From Vibrio fortis (GTDB lineage Bacteria > Pseudomonadota > Gammaproteobacteria > Enterobacterales > Vibrionaceae): 64,000 nt of DNA. Each line of letters starts with the position of its first letter. Position 1 is the first letter of the stretch. The notes under the pieces are model-generated. The model was not told the origin of the DNA. It saw nothing but the letters and a program-made list of their open reading frames with translations, and did no database searches. Both the position numbers and the translations under genes were made by a program. Positions 45,899-54,395 of this stretch are shown piece after piece. The stretch covers positions 2,046,001 through 2,110,000 of the forward strand of contig NZ_AP025487.1 in NCBI RefSeq assembly GCF_024347475.1. Direction: 5' to 3'.

Positions 45899-46624
45899 TC
45901 ACCGTCCTATGACCTCTGCAATTTTGCATAGGTCACCGAAATGACGTTTATTAAACAGAGCCAAACGTTCTACTTGACACAAAAAGAGTTCAGCCGTGGC
46001 TATCGCATCCACCAGCGCATTATGAGCAAGATAGTCTGGCAATTCATAACGTTTCCGGGTCGACGTTAACCTGAAATCAGATTCATTCAGGCGGTGTTTC
46101 ATGGCAAAAAATTTCTCAATCAAAATCGTATCGAGATATAAGATTGGGACTACATCACTATAATATTGTGCTTTAAAATAGGTCGAGAAGAACCTAGCCT
46201 CAACACACGCACCATGAACGACGATCCGCCCGCCTCTCGCCACTTGAAACATCTCTTTGAACACGCTCTCAAGTTCACTACCGCGCTCTAACATTTCAGG
46301 CAAGATATGGTGAACGGTCGCATTACTGAAATTAATCGGACTATGAGTTTTAATATAATGGTGACGTGCTGAAGAAAGATCTAAACGACCATCTTTTAAG
46401 CACACCCAGCCTATGCTCAAAATAGAGTCTGAGTTCGCGTTTAAGCCGGAAGTCTCTATATCGACAAAAAGATAATCGAGCTCAAGGATTGGCGTGGATT
46501 TTTCAAACGGTTGAAAGCGGATAAATCGGCTCAAGTACTCAGGTATGCGCAATTGAGCGCGAAAGAAGTCATTGACTACTTTTTTATTTTTATGCTGTTC
46601 ATGAATAGAAGGTAAATTCATCAT
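45899..46624 (-). CDS. DnaQ-family 3'-5' exonuclease
   Basis: 241 residues with the DEDD exonuclease motifs: YLFVDIETSGLNANSD (Exo I, DxE), HGACVEARF (Exo II region) and AHNALVDAIATAELF (Exo III, H-x4-D). It is not the polymerase III epsilon subunit: it carries its own N-terminal ~50 residues. It overlaps the upstream DUF294 gene by 4 bases (ATGA), so the two are translationally coupled. The DUF294/exonuclease pair is common beside acetate-type sodium symporters in other gammaproteobacteria; here it sits between halves of a glycan locus. Confidence 0.88.
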   Translation of the reverse strand: MMNLPSIHEQHKNKKVVNDFFRAQLRIPEYLSRFIRFQPFEKSTPILELDYLFVDIETSGLNANSDSILSIGWVCLKDGRLDLSSARHHYIKTHSPINFSNATVHHILPEMLERGSELESVFKEMFQVARGGRIVVHGACVEARFFSTYFKAQYYSDVVPILYLDTILIEKFFAMKHRLNESDFRLTSTRKRYELPDYLAHNALVDAIATAELFLCQVERLALFNKRHFGDLCKIAEVIGR

Positions 46625-48483
46625 CTCACCCCAACTCGCAATTTAACTAGACTCTGCAATTGAGAAATAAGCCGAAAAGCATCTTTTAAATGTTTACGTT
46701 CAAAACTGCCAAATACGTCGGGATCAATATTGTTGTTAAGCTCTAGACCCGATTTCAAACAGTGTAGCTGATGAGATAAACGGTAAGATTGAATAAATCG
46801 AAATGCGCTCATGATATCTTTGTACGCGCCTTCACTGATAACCCCTTTTACCAATGCCGCTTTGAAACGAGCTTCTGTTCCAGAGCTTTCACAGTGCGCC
46901 ATAAGCCCATAGATTCTGGCTAAATCAATAATCAGATTGATTGCAAATTTTTTAATATTAAGTGTTTTTGCATTGCTACCTGTTTTCTCTAGTACGAGTT
47001 TATTGAAGATACCAAGTGGTGGCTGCGTCTTAGTCGCTTCACGGACCAACATTAATAAAAACTCTCGATTATTCGAAATATTAGTATGTAAGCAAGCCCT
47101 TAACTGGTCGACATAATCAGCCTCTCCAAACACCGAGCGCATCTCCAAGAATACAGTGATATTGAGTAGACGCTCGTATTCTGGATTCTTTGTCCACTTT
47201 CTATAATAGTGCTCCCACATTGATACAGGCTGGCACCAACGCTTATTAGTTGCCATGTAGTTACCAGAGCAAAGTGGATAGCCGCAAAGATCTAACCCTT
47301 CACAGACATACTTTGCCAAGCTATCAAAGTATGGCAACTCGTGTTCTTTTACGTCATCAGACAGAATTAAGGCATTATCTTGATCGGACAGTAAGTGCAA
47401 TTCATTACGTGCATGTGACCCCGCAACCATCCAAGAAAACTGACACGGCGCATTACCATGTTCTTCAATGAATAATTGAATCAACCGTTTAGTAAATGCA
47501 TCCATGATCAATGACATGACTTGCCCTGTCGACGATGGTGAAACGCCTCCTTCAACCAGGGCTTCAAAAATGGCTCGGCGTTCATTTTGCAATGAAGTCA
47601 GCTCTAACAAGCTCTTTGCATAACGTACCTTTTGAATCAAGAATACGGCTTGCATTCGATGATTATGAACAAGGTCAGAAGTCGTCAATAATCCCGTTAC
47701 TTTACCCTCTTCAACAATCGGTAAGTTTCGAACGTCGTTGCTCATCATGAGTGAAACAGCCTCCAAGACCAGCGAATCAGGCTGAACTGTCAGAGGATTC
47801 TTTGTCATGACTTCAGAGACGGGCAAATTCACATCAAAGTTACGTGCGACAACGCGCCTTGTCATGTCCCTATCTGTAATAAGGCCAACAATATTGCCAT
47901 CTTTTAGAACGACCGCACATGGTGCTCTACTTACCTGATGCATTTCAATCGCCACGTCTTGGATTGATGTAGACACGTCCACTATCGCAACTTTTGAACT
48001 TGCAACCTCGGCTACACTTTTGACAAACAACCCTTTGTCTTTATCAGACCAAACCACTTTGAGTGCTGAATCAAGCCTTTTCTCAGCCTGTTTGGCAAAC
48101 AAGGCAGCATATTGAGGGTATGCTTCCAAGACATCAACGATCGCTCGGTAAGGAACCACATAAAGCAATGTGCTAGTTAATGCGATTGAACGATATGGCA
48201 AAACATCAGCATTTTCTGAGTTAATCAGTGTGAAACCAAACATATCTTCGCGTCCAAGGCGAGCACGCAATGTGCCGTCGTCTTCGCGCTGTTCGATAGA
48301 ACCTTTACAAATAATGTAAAGAGATTTCTCTGTGACACTGAGGTCGGCAATGGTTTCATTGGCAGAGTAATAGACAATTTCGATCTGTCGTGCGATTTTT
48401 TCACACAGAGCCTGCGGCAATTGATCAAACGGATCTATCCGCATTAGAAACTGAGTGATATTAGGAAGTAGTGTATCTGGCAT
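46621..48483 (-). CDS. cNMP-binding / CBS / DUF294 nucleotidyltransferase-like protein
   Basis: 620 residues. Cyclic-nucleotide-binding-like domain at ~15-135, a CBS pair at ~155-275 (GLITDRDMTRRVVA, GLLTTSDLVHNHR), a DUF294 nucleotidyltransferase-like domain at ~305-440 (AGSHARNELHLLSDQDNALI), and a helical DUF294 C-terminal domain. Family members are thought to be nucleotide-sensing regulators; substrate unknown. Starts only 19 bases below a terminator and 69 bases after the preceding beta-helix gene. Confidence 0.9.
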   Translation of the reverse strand: MPDTLLPNITQFLMRIDPFDQLPQALCEKIARQIEIVYYSANETIADLSVTEKSLYIICKGSIEQREDDGTLRARLGREDMFGFTLINSENADVLPYRSIALTSTLLYVVPYRAIVDVLEAYPQYAALFAKQAEKRLDSALKVVWSDKDKGLFVKSVAEVASSKVAIVDVSTSIQDVAIEMHQVSRAPCAVVLKDGNIVGLITDRDMTRRVVARNFDVNLPVSEVMTKNPLTVQPDSLVLEAVSLMMSNDVRNLPIVEEGKVTGLLTTSDLVHNHRMQAVFLIQKVRYAKSLLELTSLQNERRAIFEALVEGGVSPSSTGQVMSLIMDAFTKRLIQLFIEEHGNAPCQFSWMVAGSHARNELHLLSDQDNALILSDDVKEHELPYFDSLAKYVCEGLDLCGYPLCSGNYMATNKRWCQPVSMWEHYYRKWTKNPEYERLLNITVFLEMRSVFGEADYVDQLRACLHTNISNNREFLLMLVREATKTQPPLGIFNKLVLEKTGSNAKTLNIKKFAINLIIDLARIYGLMAHCESSGTEARFKAALVKGVISEGAYKDIMSAFRFIQSYRLSHQLHCLKSGLELNNNIDPDVFGSFERKHLKDAFRLISQLQSLVKLRVGVR

Positions 48484-48501
48484 TCAAAACTCCAAATAAA
48501 A

Positions 48502-48533
48502 CAAAAAGTAGCCAGGCAGGGAGCTACTTTTTG
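48502..48533 (-). terminator. Terminator of the sulfatase-TauE-beta-helix operon
   Basis: CAAAAAGTAGC and GCTACTTTTTG around a 10-base loop, with T-runs on both strands. Minus-strand position is right after the second beta-helix gene. Confidence 0.88.
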
Positions 48534-48552
48534 TTTTGTAAACATAGGGCGT

Positions 48553-50388
48553 CTAATGATTCAGTCGATAATCGAGCTGAGCTTGATATAGCGACGTTGG
48601 ATAAACATGTGCACCGTTAGACTCGAGGTAAGCTTGCAGTGGTCCCTTGCATACCTTCTCTCCTGAAACAATGTCACAAGTCTGATGCGAGCCATACTCT
48701 GCTTTTCCTTCAGAAACCATTTGATGCATGTATTGTGACTGAGCAGCAAACGTAATTTGCTTCCCTTGTAAACCAATAACATAAGGCATAATTAAACGAC
48801 CGAAATCACTCTGGTCGTTCATAAACATGTAATTATCAAAGTCAGGGCCGTCTTCACTTGCCACACTTGTATTTACACCGTTCCAGAATATTAGCCCTTT
48901 TAAATGGTTCGGCTGATTCTTTGAGCTGGCTCCCCAGTGACCATAATTCCAACCACCTTTCACATTGTCGAACAGATTATTAACTGACTGTTCGCCATGT
49001 AAGTCAATGTTCATTTCAGCTGAGTAATCTGAGTTCAAATACACCGATGTCGTAGTATATTTCGACAAACCGGACGCATGCCAAGCATTGGAATAATCTT
49101 TTATGTTTTTAGATAATATATTGTTACTTGTCGAAATACTGATCGCAGAATGCCCCGGTGTTCCAGAAATCGTAATATTTTCATTAGTGAGATTGTAAGC
49201 ATTAACAACTTCTAGAGCTCTGTTTGTGTCGATAAAACTAACATTTTTTACCCATGAGTTATGTACTCGCTTCATTGCTAGCAAACTGAATGCACCGTCA
49301 TGATCCGCACTTCCATGATGCTCAAAGGTACTTTGCCAATTCCCCCTTAATGTTAGATCCTCAAACCCGATATTTTCGAACGATGGTATTTTACTCATTG
49401 TCCAGACTTGACCTGCCTTTATACCATGAGGTACTGGTGTACTGAGCTCAACTTGGTTTCCTTCGATAGCAGTAACCGTATGCTTTGAAATTCGTTTTAG
49501 CCCAGATGCTAAGCTAGACCAGAGTGAGTTACCTTCCTGAGTTTTCTCTAGTTTATAAGGTGAAATTGCTTGTTCAATCTCAGACAAACTTGTCGCCATA
49601 GAAGTTAAACTAATGCTATCTCCGACCTCAAACTGATCAGCATTTTCTACCTCAATAGATCGTGTAGAAAATGCAGGGGCAGTACTTATCACTTGGGTCG
49701 ATACATCCAAAGATTGGCTAGGCGCACCAATTTGAATCAAGTATGGAATTGACCACATCTGTGTTGGATTGGTTGGTAATAATTTCTCTTTCATAAAGAG
49801 CGTCGTTTTTTCCCCCTCGCCCTTTACAATGACATTATCAATATCAATAAAAATAGGCTGTAGCTCAGCAAGCTCTTCAGAAGACATTGAGCTGTTAATC
49901 CCACTCATATCATGACTATCATTCACAATAAACTGACCTTCCGGGAAATAGATCATCGCAGGCTTTAAAGTCTCGCTGTTTTGACGATCCAGTTTAATCT
50001 GTGCGATGACGGCTTTTAGAGCGCTTTTATCACTATTTGCGTCATTTGCCACTGCACCATAATCTGTGACGTTATAAACATGATAGTTAGATAGTATAGA
50101 GGTATCAGGTAATGACTCCTCTCCTTTACCAAAACCAGCGTACGAGAAATCAGCGATGATATCTTCTTCTTGAAAACCATGATCATTCGTTAGCAATTTG
50201 GTAACAGAGTCTCGACTATTAACATAGGCACACCAATACGCTGATGTGTTGGTCCCCTTTAGTTCTGCTGCTTCTATCGTACACTCCTGAAGAGCATTAG
50301 ATGGACTATTGTTGTCCGAGCTTGATCCGCAGCCAATAAGAGGAATCGAGAGTACGATCGCCGTCAGTGTGTTTTTTTTAAAATTCAT
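48553..50388 (-). CDS. Lipoprotein beta-helix protein, candidate polysaccharide lyase (paralogue 2)
   Basis: 611 residues from the ATG at 50388 (a GTG four codons upstream is the alternative). Lipobox IPLIGC at ~20 followed by GSSSDNN, so it is membrane anchored, unlike its soluble paralogue at 39-40.7 kb. Shared blocks include DFSYAGFGKG, YNVTDYGAVANDANSD, PYLIQIGA, GLSKYTTTSVYL, DLHGEQSVNNLFDN, QPNHLKGLIFWN and a final ESNGAHVYPTSLYQAQL. It has a ~15-residue insert with two Cys (TCDIVSGEKVCKGP) near the C-terminus that the paralogue lacks, probably a disulfide loop. Last gene of the AraC-linked operon. Confidence 0.82.
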   Translation of the reverse strand: MNFKKNTLTAIVLSIPLIGCGSSSDNNSPSNALQECTIEAAELKGTNTSAYWCAYVNSRDSVTKLLTNDHGFQEEDIIADFSYAGFGKGEESLPDTSILSNYHVYNVTDYGAVANDANSDKSALKAVIAQIKLDRQNSETLKPAMIYFPEGQFIVNDSHDMSGINSSMSSEELAELQPIFIDIDNVIVKGEGEKTTLFMKEKLLPTNPTQMWSIPYLIQIGAPSQSLDVSTQVISTAPAFSTRSIEVENADQFEVGDSISLTSMATSLSEIEQAISPYKLEKTQEGNSLWSSLASGLKRISKHTVTAIEGNQVELSTPVPHGIKAGQVWTMSKIPSFENIGFEDLTLRGNWQSTFEHHGSADHDGAFSLLAMKRVHNSWVKNVSFIDTNRALEVVNAYNLTNENITISGTPGHSAISISTSNNILSKNIKDYSNAWHASGLSKYTTTSVYLNSDYSAEMNIDLHGEQSVNNLFDNVKGGWNYGHWGASSKNQPNHLKGLIFWNGVNTSVASEDGPDFDNYMFMNDQSDFGRLIMPYVIGLQGKQITFAAQSQYMHQMVSEGKAEYGSHQTCDIVSGEKVCKGPLQAYLESNGAHVYPTSLYQAQLDYRLNH

Positions 50389-50410
50389 AGGTCGTTTCAC
50401 GCTTTTTTAG

Positions 50411-51208
50411 TTATATAAACATCATCAGTAAGGCAATCGTAATAATCACCATTGTTGACAAGTAAACCTGCTTATCTGAAAACTTATTCAATAGTCGTAT
50501 CGCTATCGGGACGCCTGAAACCGCCCCCAAAGACATAGCAATAGCAGTCGTAATATCGCTTTGCCCCCCCTTGCTGTAATTCAATGCTGTTAAAGCGGAT
50601 AAAACTAACGCCATGACCAGAGATGATCCGACAGACTTTTTGATATTTACACCAAGCAGAGTGTTGAAGGCTGGTAATAAAAGTACGCCACCACCGACAC
50701 CTGTTGAGCCCAACAAAGAACCACATGTGACCCCGGCAGATACCGCGACTTTGTTGCTATAGGACTTCGAGGTTTGCTTTGAATCTGCACAACGATACTT
50801 GCGATACATAGTGAGCAAAGCAAATAACATGATGAGTACAATTGTCGTTTCGATCACGACAGTAATAATGCTCTGAGTACTTGGGTGATTGTTCAGCAAT
50901 ACAATTAACTCTGTTGTCAACAGCGTTGCGGGGATCGACCCGATTAACATCCACTTAAGCGCTTTCCAATCAACATTACCTGCTCGGATATGGCTGTACC
51001 CTGCATTAACTTTCACTATCGTAGAGATCAAGCTAGCAGTTCCTACGGCCATCACGATTTGCATACCAAACACAACCTGAAGTATGGGAATGATTAGGAC
51101 CCCCCCACCCACACCGGTCAGCCCTAAACAGAGACCAATTAGGGAGCCAAAACCCAATTGCATCAATGTTTCTAAAGTAAGAAAAGTAGTAATTACGTCC
51201 ATAAACAT
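50411..51208 (-). CDS. TauE/SafE-family membrane permease
   Basis: 265 residues, about eight membrane segments in two repeats, each beginning with the family loop GLTGVGGGVLIIPILQ (~30) and GSTGVGGGVLLLPAFN (~165). Family members export sulfite, sulfoacetate or other organosulfur/inorganic anions. It is between a cytoplasmic sulfatase (48-base gap) and a beta-helix protein (22-base gap), so export of the sulfate produced in the cytoplasm is the natural reading, but unproven. Start ATG 51208 or 51202. Confidence 0.88.
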   Translation of the reverse strand: MFMDVITTFLTLETLMQLGFGSLIGLCLGLTGVGGGVLIIPILQVVFGMQIVMAVGTASLISTIVKVNAGYSHIRAGNVDWKALKWMLIGSIPATLLTTELIVLLNNHPSTQSIITVVIETTIVLIMLFALLTMYRKYRCADSKQTSKSYSNKVAVSAGVTCGSLLGSTGVGGGVLLLPAFNTLLGVNIKKSVGSSLVMALVLSALTALNYSKGGQSDITTAIAMSLGAVSGVPIAIRLLNKFSDKQVYLSTMVIITIALLMMFI

Positions 51209-51255
51209 TTATCAATGGTTAGTCAAAGGGCACCGCGAGGGTGCCCTATGCAAAA

Positions 51256-52839
51256 TCAAACAGGTTTTAGCATCTGCATGTCTGAATCATTAACAGGCAA
51301 GAAGCGCGCATTGTGTAAGCGATACGATGCCCAATATCCAGACCAGCGAGAATCCGACTGCAATAAGGCAGCTGCTCGTTCCACGATTTGTGGCTTATGC
51401 GCTAGATAATGTGGAAGATCAAATAGGTTGTTTTGATCATCAACATTCACGTCATAGAGCTCTTCATAGCCAGTGGTCACGTTGTAGCCGTAGAAAAGTT
51501 GTTGCCCTTCGATCTCGATTTGAAAAGCGAAACCGTAGTTTGTGCCAACATGGACCCCTGTTTGATACACCTGGGTAAATGGCGTACGCTCCCCTCCAGC
51601 CATTACTTTATAAAGATCATCGCCCTCCATAGCGTCTGGTTTTTTAATACCAGCAAAACCTAAAATCGTTGGCGCTATATCAATCGAAGAAACCAATACA
51701 TCACTACTTTTATTGCTTACTTTCAGTCCTTTAGGAGCTTTTACATAAAGCGGAACTCTGTAGATGTCCGGCTGGAAATACGATCCTTTATCCGCCATCG
51801 CTAAACGGCCATTCATATCACCATGGTCAGCGGAGAAAACAATCGCCATGTCATCCCACATACCCTCTTCTTTAAGAAAGTTAACCATATGTCCAATAGC
51901 ATGATCGACGACTTCGACTTGAAGTAAGTGACAAGCGATATAATCTTTGACTAACTCTTCGTCATACATTCCCCAGTACTGCTTGTACAGGTCGTACGTT
52001 TTGTTACGGTTAGGGTCATTTTCGTCAAAAGGCTCAAAACTAGTTGGCGGCACGATCACATTACGAATTTGATCGTAACGTGCCTCTAAACCCGAAGGAA
52101 TTGAGTAAGGTTGGTGCGGGTCGAAGAAATCAATTTGACTAAAAATAGGTTTGGTCGGTGATTGAACTTTCGCCGCTTTAATTTGCTCGACAGCCAATTT
52201 GGCCAAAAACACGGAATAGTGAGCTTCTAGTGGGAAGTCCTCTCCATCTGATTGCTCAATCCATCCACCAAAAGAGTTGGCTGGTGACATCTTATCAATT
52301 TGAAGACCACGTAATTCACGACGGTATCGTGGAAGTTTCACACCCATATTTGCTAAATACGCAAGATAACGATCATCATCTTCGGTAGGTGGCCCCCAAC
52401 GATCCCAAGCATGGATATTTTCGCCAAATGTTCTTATAAACTTCTCAACACCGACATGGCACTTACCTGTATGTTTGAGCGTATAGCCGATTCGCTTGAG
52501 GTAATCTTGAAAAATATTATCTTCTAATTCTAGATCGACCTTCATACCTACCGGAGTTCTCTCACCATTTGACAAATAAGGGGGGTGCATTCCGGTAAAA
52601 ATTGCAGCTCTTGCAGGGCCACATAAAGGACTCGGCGTAAACGCATTACTAAAGTCAGTGCCTTCTTGTGCAATTTGGTCAATATTTGGTGTTTCGATGA
52701 CTTGAGATAGGGGGCGGTCTTTGTGGTAACAATCAGCTGATACCATATCAACTGTAATAAATAACATATTGGGAGTTTGGTCGCCCTGACGATAAAAACT
52801 ACCAAGACGTTCTTTGGGATTCAAAAAATCTTGTTTCAT
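51256..52839 (-). CDS. Cytoplasmic formylglycine-type sulfatase
   Basis: 527 residues of the S1 sulfatase/alkaline phosphatase superfamily. No signal peptide: the N-terminus is MKQDFLNPKERLGSFYRQGD. PLCGPARAAIFTG carries the C-x-P-x-R motif with Cys73; NMLFITVDMVSADCYHKD and IVFSADHGDMNGRLAMADKG supply metal ligands. It should desulfate oligosaccharides after uptake by the sodium symporter, before or after GH88. Divergent from the AraC-type gene, and first of sulfatase-tauE-beta-helix. It is a different sulfatase subfamily from the exported one. Confidence 0.92.
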   Translation of the reverse strand: MKQDFLNPKERLGSFYRQGDQTPNMLFITVDMVSADCYHKDRPLSQVIETPNIDQIAQEGTDFSNAFTPSPLCGPARAAIFTGMHPPYLSNGERTPVGMKVDLELEDNIFQDYLKRIGYTLKHTGKCHVGVEKFIRTFGENIHAWDRWGPPTEDDDRYLAYLANMGVKLPRYRRELRGLQIDKMSPANSFGGWIEQSDGEDFPLEAHYSVFLAKLAVEQIKAAKVQSPTKPIFSQIDFFDPHQPYSIPSGLEARYDQIRNVIVPPTSFEPFDENDPNRNKTYDLYKQYWGMYDEELVKDYIACHLLQVEVVDHAIGHMVNFLKEEGMWDDMAIVFSADHGDMNGRLAMADKGSYFQPDIYRVPLYVKAPKGLKVSNKSSDVLVSSIDIAPTILGFAGIKKPDAMEGDDLYKVMAGGERTPFTQVYQTGVHVGTNYGFAFQIEIEGQQLFYGYNVTTGYEELYDVNVDDQNNLFDLPHYLAHKPQIVERAAALLQSDSRWSGYWASYRLHNARFLPVNDSDMQMLKPV

Positions 52840-52949
52840 TGTTCATCTCTAATTATTGATATTTTTTCCTACTTCGTTGCACTAAATTTATCCATTAGTG
52901 ATATAATTAACCATAGAAAAAAAGCTGACATAATGAAGAAAACGAACCA

Positions 52950-53762
52950 ATGATTAATGCCCCATTACTCTTAAACGAAAGCATTGACTCTTCAGGTATA
53001 TCTTTGAGATCGATGTGGGATATACAAGCAGATAGCAACTATAGTGTGCATTGGCCACAAGATAGAAAGTTACCTCTGATCCCAAATGCCATTGTCGCCA
53101 TTTGTACTTTTCAAGGTAGCGGAATCATTCGCATGAAGAATGGGAAACAATTCACGATCAACGCACCTAGTGTTATTTTTTTAGATAGTTTAAAAATCAA
53201 GAGTTACAGCACTAACGGCGTGGTTTGGAATTTAAATTGGTTTGAATTTGTTACTCACGGAATCATTAACATTCCAATGGAGCATCAAATTTCAATTAGT
53301 ATCGATGATTACAGTGGAATATTATCTGATATTAAAAATTTAATTACAGGTAAAGAATCTGAGTTAAAAGCAGCAAATGCGGGGTTCAGTTTTGTATTTT
53401 ATAAATGGCTAACTTTAGCTGAAGGTTTTGATTCTATTTCTAGCCAAGAAAAGACTGTTATTAATGTCGTTTCTATGATGAGTAGCCGTATTGGTGAAAA
53501 TGTTCAGATAAAAGAATTTGCCCTAGCTGCGGGCTATACAGAGCAGTACTTAAGAAAGCTATTTCTAAAACAACTCGATTGCACACCTAAACAGTATTAC
53601 TTACAGCTCAAACTCGATGCTAGTTTAATGATGCTTCAGCGCAAGGGATCCAGTGTAAAGCAGGTTGCTTATGAATTAGGGTTTAATGACAGCTTTCATT
53701 TTAGCCGAGCGTTTAAAAAACAATTTAATTATTCCCCTTCCGCAGTTGAAAAAAAGTCATAA
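52950..53762 (+). CDS. AraC-family transcriptional regulator
   Basis: 270 residues: N-terminal ~150-residue beta-rich sensor domain (PSVIFLDSLKIKSYS) and a C-terminal double helix-turn-helix at ~170-268 (QIKEFALAAGYTEQYLRKLF, then VAYELGFNDSFHFSRAFKKQ). Divergent from the sulfatase-tauE-beta-helix operon with 110 bases between, suggesting it activates that operon. Noticeably AT-rich. E. coli yidL, an AraC-type gene near yidJ/yidK, is a loose parallel. Confidence 0.92.
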   Translation: MINAPLLLNESIDSSGISLRSMWDIQADSNYSVHWPQDRKLPLIPNAIVAICTFQGSGIIRMKNGKQFTINAPSVIFLDSLKIKSYSTNGVVWNLNWFEFVTHGIINIPMEHQISISIDDYSGILSDIKNLITGKESELKAANAGFSFVFYKWLTLAEGFDSISSQEKTVINVVSMMSSRIGENVQIKEFALAAGYTEQYLRKLFLKQLDCTPKQYYLQLKLDASLMMLQRKGSSVKQVAYELGFNDSFHFSRAFKKQFNYSPSAVEKKS

Positions 53763-53786
53763 AAAAAGCCAGCGATATGCTGGCTC
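53760..53786 (-). terminator. Terminator of the GH88-to-DJ-1 operon
   Basis: AGCCAGC-GATAT-GCTGGCT with seven T residues on the minus strand, located between the converging araC-type and DJ-1-like genes. Confidence 0.9.
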
Positions 53787-53797
53787 CTTCATTAAGA

Positions 53798-54388
53798 CTA
53801 CGAATAGTCGTGCTCACCCCAATGATCAAAATAAATATGATCTGCTTGCCAAACTACATCTTTAACAGAGTCAGCCAGTAGGTGCTTCGCTACTTCAAAC
53901 GAAAATTCAAATACTGTCCCAAAGCCTTTGCCACTAATGAAGTTTTGGTCGACCACGACTTTTTCGTCTAAACAAACACCGTCTTGAAAGTTTTTGTCAA
54001 AACCACCGCCAGATGTGTATTTAGCATTCCTCAATAAATTATTGGCAGCTAGAACTTTCGCACCAGAAGAACATAATGGGCAAACCCATTTCTTTTCATC
54101 AATGTGACGCTTCAAAAATGCCACTACTTGTGGATTAGCGGTTAAGTTAGCCGTCCCCTCCGGGCCACCCGGCATCATCACTGCATCATAACTTTGGAAA
54201 AATTTCGCATCCAGCGTGTATTCTGCCGTGATTTTAGTTTTAAAATACGATTTCAATTCGGTAGTTTTCATGCAAGACAGTACATCTACATCGATTTTCA
54301 TACGACGCATAAGGTCAATAAAAACAACCGCTTCTGCTTCTTCAAATCCGTCAGCAAGCAACACTGCTACGTGTTTTCTTTGTGTCAT
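53798..54388 (-). CDS. DJ-1/PfpI-family protein
   Basis: 196 residues with the DJ-1 fold motifs: LLADGFEEAEAVVFIDL (conserved Glu ~16), MMPGGPEGTANL and the nucleophile elbow CPLCSSGAKVLAANN, whose Cys106 is the expected active residue. Family members include glyoxalase-III-like and protease/chaperone-like enzymes. It is the last gene of the KDG pathway operon, 7 bases after eda. Detoxification of reactive dicarbonyls such as DKI/KDG breakdown products or methylglyoxal is a plausible but inferred role. Confidence 0.88.
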   Translation of the reverse strand: MTQRKHVAVLLADGFEEAEAVVFIDLMRRMKIDVDVLSCMKTTELKSYFKTKITAEYTLDAKFFQSYDAVMMPGGPEGTANLTANPQVVAFLKRHIDEKKWVCPLCSSGAKVLAANNLLRNAKYTSGGGFDKNFQDGVCLDEKVVVDQNFISGKGFGTVFEFSFEVAKHLLADSVKDVVWQADHIYFDHWGEHDYS

Positions 54389-54395
54389 AAGTTAC

